64,000 nt of DNA from Cyanoderma ruficeps (taxonomy: Eukaryota > Chordata > Aves > Passeriformes > Timaliidae): assembly GCA_008694505.1 (NCBI GenBank), contig VZDJ01000301.1, positions 3,295,514-3,359,513 on the forward strand, written 5' to 3'. A program made the position numbers and the translations under genes. Positions 58,611-64,000 of this stretch are shown one piece after another (position 1 is the stretch's first letter; each line of letters opens with the position of its first letter). The notes below the pieces were generated by a model, which saw nothing but the letters and a program-made list of their open reading frames with translations, had not been told where the DNA came from and did not search any database.

Positions 58611-60571
58611 CCCCAGGACAGCAACTCCCCTGATCCTAAAATTCTAAGTTTTGTTTTGGTTTTAAATTAGACCCAGATCTCAAAGCCCTGAGAAACCTCT
58701 GTCATTAATCCTCCTGACACACAACCTGGCCGCATGCACTGGAAATCATTGCTCAGGGGTTGGCAGCGCTCCAGGCAGAGGGGACTGAGTGCTGACTCAC
58801 AGGGGCCCCAGGGATGCTGACACCGAGGGCAGGCACCAAGGATGTCATTTAGCTGTACCTGCACAGAGAGATCTTGTCTGAGCAAGAGCATGGTGCTGCC
58901 TGGAGGGACATGAGTGATGCTGGCAGGACAGATGGATGCATTGCTGGCTGGGCCCCATCTCCACAGAGGGGACCACAGACCCCCGTGTACTCTCACTGTG
59001 GCACTTGCTGAAAAGCATGAGGCCAATGTGCCACAGTTCAGGAGTGCCACAGTTCAGGAGGCACAGTGGCAACTCACAAGCCTTCCTCTGTAGTAAGGTT
59101 AGGAAAGGTATCACATATCCTGGGCTGGAGCTGAACCAGAGGCATAACTGCTCAAATGTACCGATGCTGGGTGTGGTGGCACCGGGGCTTTGTGTTCACT
59201 TGCAGCCATGTATTCCCACATCCCATTTCCATGTTCTTCCACTGCAACAACACTGCCACAAGCCCACCTCTGCCAGACATGCTGCTTCACTGGCTTCCCC
59301 TTTGAAACCCCTTGTGCTTGTGCACTGACATCCGGAGCTGTCACTGGCCGCCTGCCGGCGCGTGCTTCGTGCCTTGGTCCAACATCTCTTACCTTTGCAG
59401 TGTTTACATGATCTCAGCTTCCTCCTCCCCCAGCCTGTCTGCGGGCTCTGTCCTGCCTGTCAGCACACAGAGCTCTCTTTGTACGGCTACTGTCCTCCGA
59501 GACGTGGATGTTTAGGTCCCAGGACCCATCCCCTTCCCCTAGATCCCTGCATCCAACCCCCCCGAGTGCTTCTGGCCATGGAGAAGTTCCCTCAGCTGCA
59601 AGATGGAGATGAAGATCAGAGCACTGGAGGATGATGATCTCAGACTCACCATGTTCCTTGCCTTCACTGCCTCCTTCCCACACCCTCTTTTGCACTGTGG
59701 TGGGTTAAACCCTCCTATTGCCCTGCAACCCCATGGCTGAGGTTGGGTATTTTCCCCATAGGTGCTGCCACTCCTCCTGCCCAGCTCCATCAGCCCTGCC
59801 ACAGTCCCCTTCCTCACCCCACCTTCCAGGGCTGCTGCTCCCCCTCACACATTCCCATCCCTGGCAGGGCTGGTTTCTCCTGAGCTTCCCCAACATGGGC
59901 AGGAGACAAGCTCAGCTACAGCACTCCTAGTCTAAACAAAAACACAGGTAATTGCACTCCGACCTCCTCCTCCTCTTCCTCCTGGTGCTCTCCCCATATG
60001 CTTGTTTGTGCCTGTGCCAGTCTGTCATTTACTGACAGCGCTTCAGCCCCCTAATTCCAGATTGGGAGGACTCTGGGGAAAGATTGCTTTTTCTTTTATT
60101 TACATGTTTCCGCAGCACCTAGCAGACCCAGTCAATGCACCAGAACACACACAGCCCTGTCAGGACCCACATGGGTACTGGCTCCATCTCACACTTGCAT
60201 TCATGCCATCAGTGGAATAGCCACACTCCAAGGGCTACAAGCACAAGGAAAGGATGAAACCCTAAAATAACTCCCTCAGCCTGAAGCTGGCAGAACCCAG
60301 AGCTGTCGGGGAAAACCATCCCACCCTCCATGCCTCGGCAAAAGGCTCAGCTGCCACTCAGCGGGCAGGACCCAGCTGTGAGGGGCTGATTTTAGCTTTT
60401 AGCATCCCGGCAGATTGCAGCGAGCGGGTGTGCTTTGCTCCATCCTGACGTAGCAGAAAGTTGCAGCTGCGGGGAGCGCTCCGGCATTTGTTACAAAACA
60501 GCTCCCCACCCTTTTCTTTTTTTTTTTTTTTTCCTTTCTTCTTGAAAGCAAAAATATTTGCTTCAAACAGC
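58611..60571. other. unique non-coding DNA
   Basis: No gene recognised. Holds the small tandem repeat at 59029 and T16 at 60517-60532. 60360-60480 is moderately CpG-rich with TGACGTAG (near 60446), close to a CREB-type site. Confidence 0.45.
59029..59060 (+). repeat. 16-bp perfect tandem duplication
   Basis: TGCCACAGTTCAGGAG occurs at 59029-59044 and again at 59045-59060 without mismatch, so it is a recent local duplication. Confidence 0.95.
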
Positions 60572-60742
60572 ATTTAGCGGAGCGCTGTGGTACCCGGCGG
60601 CTGTCCCCGCGCTGTCGCAGCCCCGGCTGCGCGGTGCCCATGGCCCTGCTGCCATCTTCAGGGCATCTCCCACCGGCTCCCGCCGGCCCGCGGTTGCGGC
60701 GGCTCTGCGGGAGGGCGTTCCTGGCCGCAGCTCCTCCGAGAC
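60572..60742. promoter_or_regulatory. short CpG cluster
   Basis: About 21 CpGs in 171 bp by eye. A T16 tract lies 40 bp upstream and a CREB-like TGACGTAG about 125 bp upstream. A 144-codon frame (60634-61068, +) opens inside it but shows no recognised domain. Could be a small promoter or first exon of an unrecognised or non-coding transcript. Length is near the lower limit for a CpG island. Confidence 0.42.
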
Positions 60743-62019
60743 CAAAGGCACGGGGAAAAAAGCCAACAGGCAACTTCTGGAGGACTTTCCACAGCACGAT
60801 CCAAGAATTAAAAAAGCTAAACAGATTTTACATATTAAGGCTACAACCCTTTAGTGCAACATTAAAGACTATTTACTTAAGAGGTTGTGGATGTTACACT
60901 GGGAAGTTTTCCCTTCCACAGATGCTCGGAGCAGCGATGGGAGAAGCCTGCAACCAGCAGTTCGTGGTGTTTTATGGCGTCGTTGCTGCTGCAGCCAAAA
61001 ATGCTCGTTATCCTCCCAAAGTGGAGGTTTGCCAGTGCTGTGGTGATGGGCAGTTGGTCTCTGGGTGATGGCTGTGGCCACTTTTCTTTTCCAAAATCAC
61101 ATGTTGAGGACACCTGTGGACTGTCACAAGCAAGTCACCGCTCTTACGGTTATTTGCAGAGTTGAGGATCTGGAAAAGCATCCATAAATCTTATCCTGTG
61201 CCATTTTCCCAACATGACATTGCCCAACCTTTCCCTCCTCCCTGCTCCAGCTTCTCTCCTCTGGATGACCCTTGGGAAATCTGGAAGAATTAGAGATTAA
61301 CAGGGAAAAATATTTCACCTAATCAAAAAAAAAAGATAAAATCAGAAGATTTCGTTGTAAGCCCAGAAACCTGATGGGCTTTAAAGCTTCAAGTTTTCCT
61401 CCTGACCGCAGGGAGCTGTTCCCACTCCTCCGTTGGAGGTGAAAAGGAAGGCAACGCCTCCTGCTAAATCCAGATAACCCCGTTCATCTTCTGCCGCGGA
61501 TCTTTAACGTTTTTACTGGAGGGGAGCCAAGCACTGGGAAATCCAAGCCTCACCTCCAGCCCGCTCTTGGGCCACCTGTGCTCATGTCGGCACAGCCACG
61601 ACGGCCCCGTGCCGCCTCCCGAGCCGTCCTGTGGTTTCCTCCCACCCCAGACGGCGCTCCTGGAGCTCTATCTCCAATTCATTATGCTAAATGAGAGGAA
61701 CCAGAAAGCCAGACTTTGGGTCAGCACATTTTTGCTAGGGGGAAAACAAACCCTAAAAAAGAGCAGGTTTGGCTCTTTATAGACACACTTCCCGCTACAA
61801 GAAACTGTGGCAAACCCCAGTGGTGCTAAAGGAGCCATTTTGCCCCAGTTTTTTCATTTCTCTTCCCTGTCCAGGTCTGTACCTGCCACAGACCCAGTGA
61901 TGTCTCCATGGTTTTCAAAGTTACGACCACCTGAAATTGTGTTTAGATGAGAAAAGCAGCTTTCATTAATGTCTAACATGTCCCCTGTGTGCCCAAAATG
62001 CTCAGAAAGCTGAAGAAAA
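60743..62019. other. unique non-coding DNA
   Basis: No recognised gene or repeat. The end of the 144-codon frame mentioned at 60572 lies here. Confidence 0.42.
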
Positions 62020-62280
62020 ATTAAAAGTCATAACGTATTTTTTTATTCTTATTGATTTTTAAGCCTATTTCATTTTGGGGACCTGGCTTGTAATTTTGGA
62101 GCGCTTGTGGGATAATATAAGTACCCAAGGCCTCATGGCAGGATTGTACAAAGACTTTTACTCATGTTTTATTTTTCAGTAACCTTGATAGCTAAATACA
62201 GTCTTGTGGAGAAGAGCTTTTAATATTCAGGCTGCCAAAAATAATTGCTTTTCAGTATTATGTGCTAAACCACCTGATGG
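62020..62280. promoter_or_regulatory. candidate conserved non-coding element
   Basis: AT-rich unique block: TATTTTTTTATTCTTATTG near 62036, CTTGTAATTTTGGAGC near 62088, GATAATATAAGTACC near 62111, CTTTTAATATTCAGG near 62216 and AAAATAATTGC near 62238. Flanks are GC-richer. Function inferred. Confidence 0.35.
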
Positions 62281-64000
62281 GGCCACGGCACTGGAATTCA
62301 CGTGGGCAAGCTGGCCAGGACAGACCTCTAGCGAAATATGGGGACCAGCCACTCCATCCCAGGGCTGCCCTGCTTTTCCCTGTCTTTTATTGCATGACCC
62401 TGGACTTACCACCAGAAAACTGGGAGTCCCAGGATGTGGTGGCATGTCCTGGTGTTCACGGGAAGGCTTGGCTGCCTGTGCAGGGCACACTGCGAGCCCA
62501 GCAGCTCCACATGCACATCCTTGCTCAGGAAACCGTGCTTTAATCAAGGCTCTGGGATCCTTCCTTTGCTTGCCTGGGGCGGGGGGATTTTAATTCTAAA
62601 CACATTAGTGTGCGAGATTGAAAGGTAACGTGTCCTCCTGGGGCTGCCGAACAACGGAAAGGAGCCTGGGTTTCATTTGCACAGAGTGTGCAGTGGGAAT
62701 TTCCCTAACCAAATAAAAAGAAAATGAAAAACTCACTCTCTCCAAAAGTTTAATTCTCTTAATTACATTAATTGGAGAAAGACAGCAGCCTCCTTTGCAT
62801 GCCTTTCTTCTCTGCAGAAGAGAAGGGTTGCAGAAAGGGATTTCTCTTGCATGAGGGTGCAAGCTGGACTTGCATCTGCTGTCAGGATGGGATGGGGATG
62901 GAGGAGGCACAGCAGGGATGCTCTGTGCTCAACCTCACTCCAAAAAAGAGCCTGGATGTCCCCTGTACTGTCAGATGACCTATTAATCCCTGGAAAATGT
63001 AATGGGGATTTTTCTCCAGCCTTCACCTGCTCCAAATTCCCATCAGGCATCAGAAGGAACATGGGGAGCAGAACGACTCGTCTCAGCCCTGGCTTCCCCA
63101 AGGTATTTCAGCAGCCAGGAGATGGCATGTAGCCCCGGAGGGGGCTGTGCTTTGGGCTGAGGTCCTCTGTCAGCTGCAGCCATGGGCACCCCCTGCCAGG
63201 TGCTGCCCACCTGCACGGCCTGGCCCCACCACCCCATTAGCACACGGGCTCGTTTAACGCTTCCTTGGGGAGAGCAGGGAGGTGACATCATGGCGAGCAG
63301 CAGCAGAGAGGGGGGAGCGGCTTCCGCCCCGCTCTGCACAGCCATGGCCCCCCAGCAGCCCCCTGGGATTCACCCCGTCAGCTTTAACCCCTTTGCTACC
63401 ACAAGGAAGGGATGAACTCACAGAACTGCCACGGCGTTGGATGTGTCTGCTGCCTGTCCCCACTGCTGGCCACCCCGAGCCAAGTGGAGATGTCCACCAC
63501 CTTCAGTGGTGAGAACCATCCCCCAGATCCTCACAACAGAGAGATGACAGGGAGCAACAGCATAAATATGTCAGAAATGCTTGCAAATGCATATTTCCCA
63601 GCCCTACTTGGGAATCAGTGCTTTTGGAAAATCTGGAAGGAAAAGGGGTTTTGAACTTGAACCCACACAAGGCTCCTGCTGAGAGCAGTCTGGCCCCCAC
63701 CCAACCTGCCTCCAGCTTGCTGGAGGAAGACAAACACTAAAGTAGGAGCACGTATTGCTCTGCTCTTGGGCAAAATGTCTTCTTCAAGGGTCGTAATTCA
63801 GGTTTTCCAGGGCACCTGAAGGGCTCTGGGGAGGGTAAGTGTTTGGGTGAGCTGAGGAAAACTGAGCTGGGTTGGACGGCAGGATCCCCCTCCGCACGCC
63901 AGCTCCCCGGCGGTCGGCCAGAGGCCTGCTCCCCACTGACACCACAGCAGGAAAGGTGACTCTATAACTATAATTTTAATATATAATGAGAAAAGTCTGT
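62281..64000. other. unique GC-rich non-coding DNA
   Basis: No gene or repeat recognised. A small AT-rich patch at 62690-62780 and an AT-rich run at the window's right edge (63965-63990). Confidence 0.45.

Noticed and set aside
59584..59640. CCTCAGCTGCAAGATGGAGATGA, possible MIR core
   Set aside because: Similarity limited to one short block in purine-rich sequence, with no further ordered blocks.
60110..60135. GCAGCACCTAGCAGACC, recalling an old dispersed sauropsid repeat
   Set aside because: Only about a dozen bases match and I cannot name the family.

Overview
This window reads as vertebrate nuclear DNA, most likely from a bird. Recognisable mobile DNA is sparse and consists almost only of CR1 LINE relics. 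One short relic (784-840) ends in the ATTCTA-type octamer tail typical of avian CR1. At least five others belong to much older CR1 lineages, recognised by degenerate reverse-transcriptase reading or by an old-style 3' end. One clear and up to three weaker fossils of the ancient MIR SINE are also present. No Alu, L1, B1/B2 or similar mammalian repeats were seen. Two single Ns (1413, 45957) and a 19-base N run inside a poly-A tract (17096-17114) mark a draft-quality assembly.

I find no protein-coding gene, no tRNA, rRNA or other structured RNA gene, and no CRISPR array. Many open frames of 60-333 codons exist on both strands. They overlap each other, are of mixed composition, match no family I recognise, and are what GC-rich stop-poor DNA gives by chance. 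The window is best read as intergenic DNA or the inside of a very large intron.

Layout: 1-10.9 kb is unique GC-rich sequence with islands of AT-rich, motif-dense DNA (around 1.2, 2.3, 3.1, 5.5, 7.6-7.9 and 9.7-10.6 kb) and a poly-C tract. 11-19.5 kb carries three old CR1 relics, a clear MIR and a hairpin-rich block. 19.5-32 kb alternates GC-rich filler with AT-rich islands and holds another CR1 reverse-transcriptase relic (24.45 kb) and a short CpG cluster (27.7 kb). 32-55.5 kb has the densest series of unique AT-rich blocks resembling conserved non-coding elements, with the best at 37.75-38.19 kb, others at 32.5, 35.2-35.75, 40, 41.1, 42.1, 46.5, 50.7-51.0, 51.5-51.9 and 55.1-55.4 kb. 56-58.6 kb holds two more CR1 relics. 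60.57-60.74 kb is a compact CpG cluster, followed by AT-rich unique sequence near 62 kb.

Together, a repeat-poor, exon-free stretch studded with motif-rich AT-rich islands suggests a cis-regulatory landscape of a developmental gene outside the window. That is inference: conservation cannot be judged from one sequence, and the gene cannot be named from what is here.
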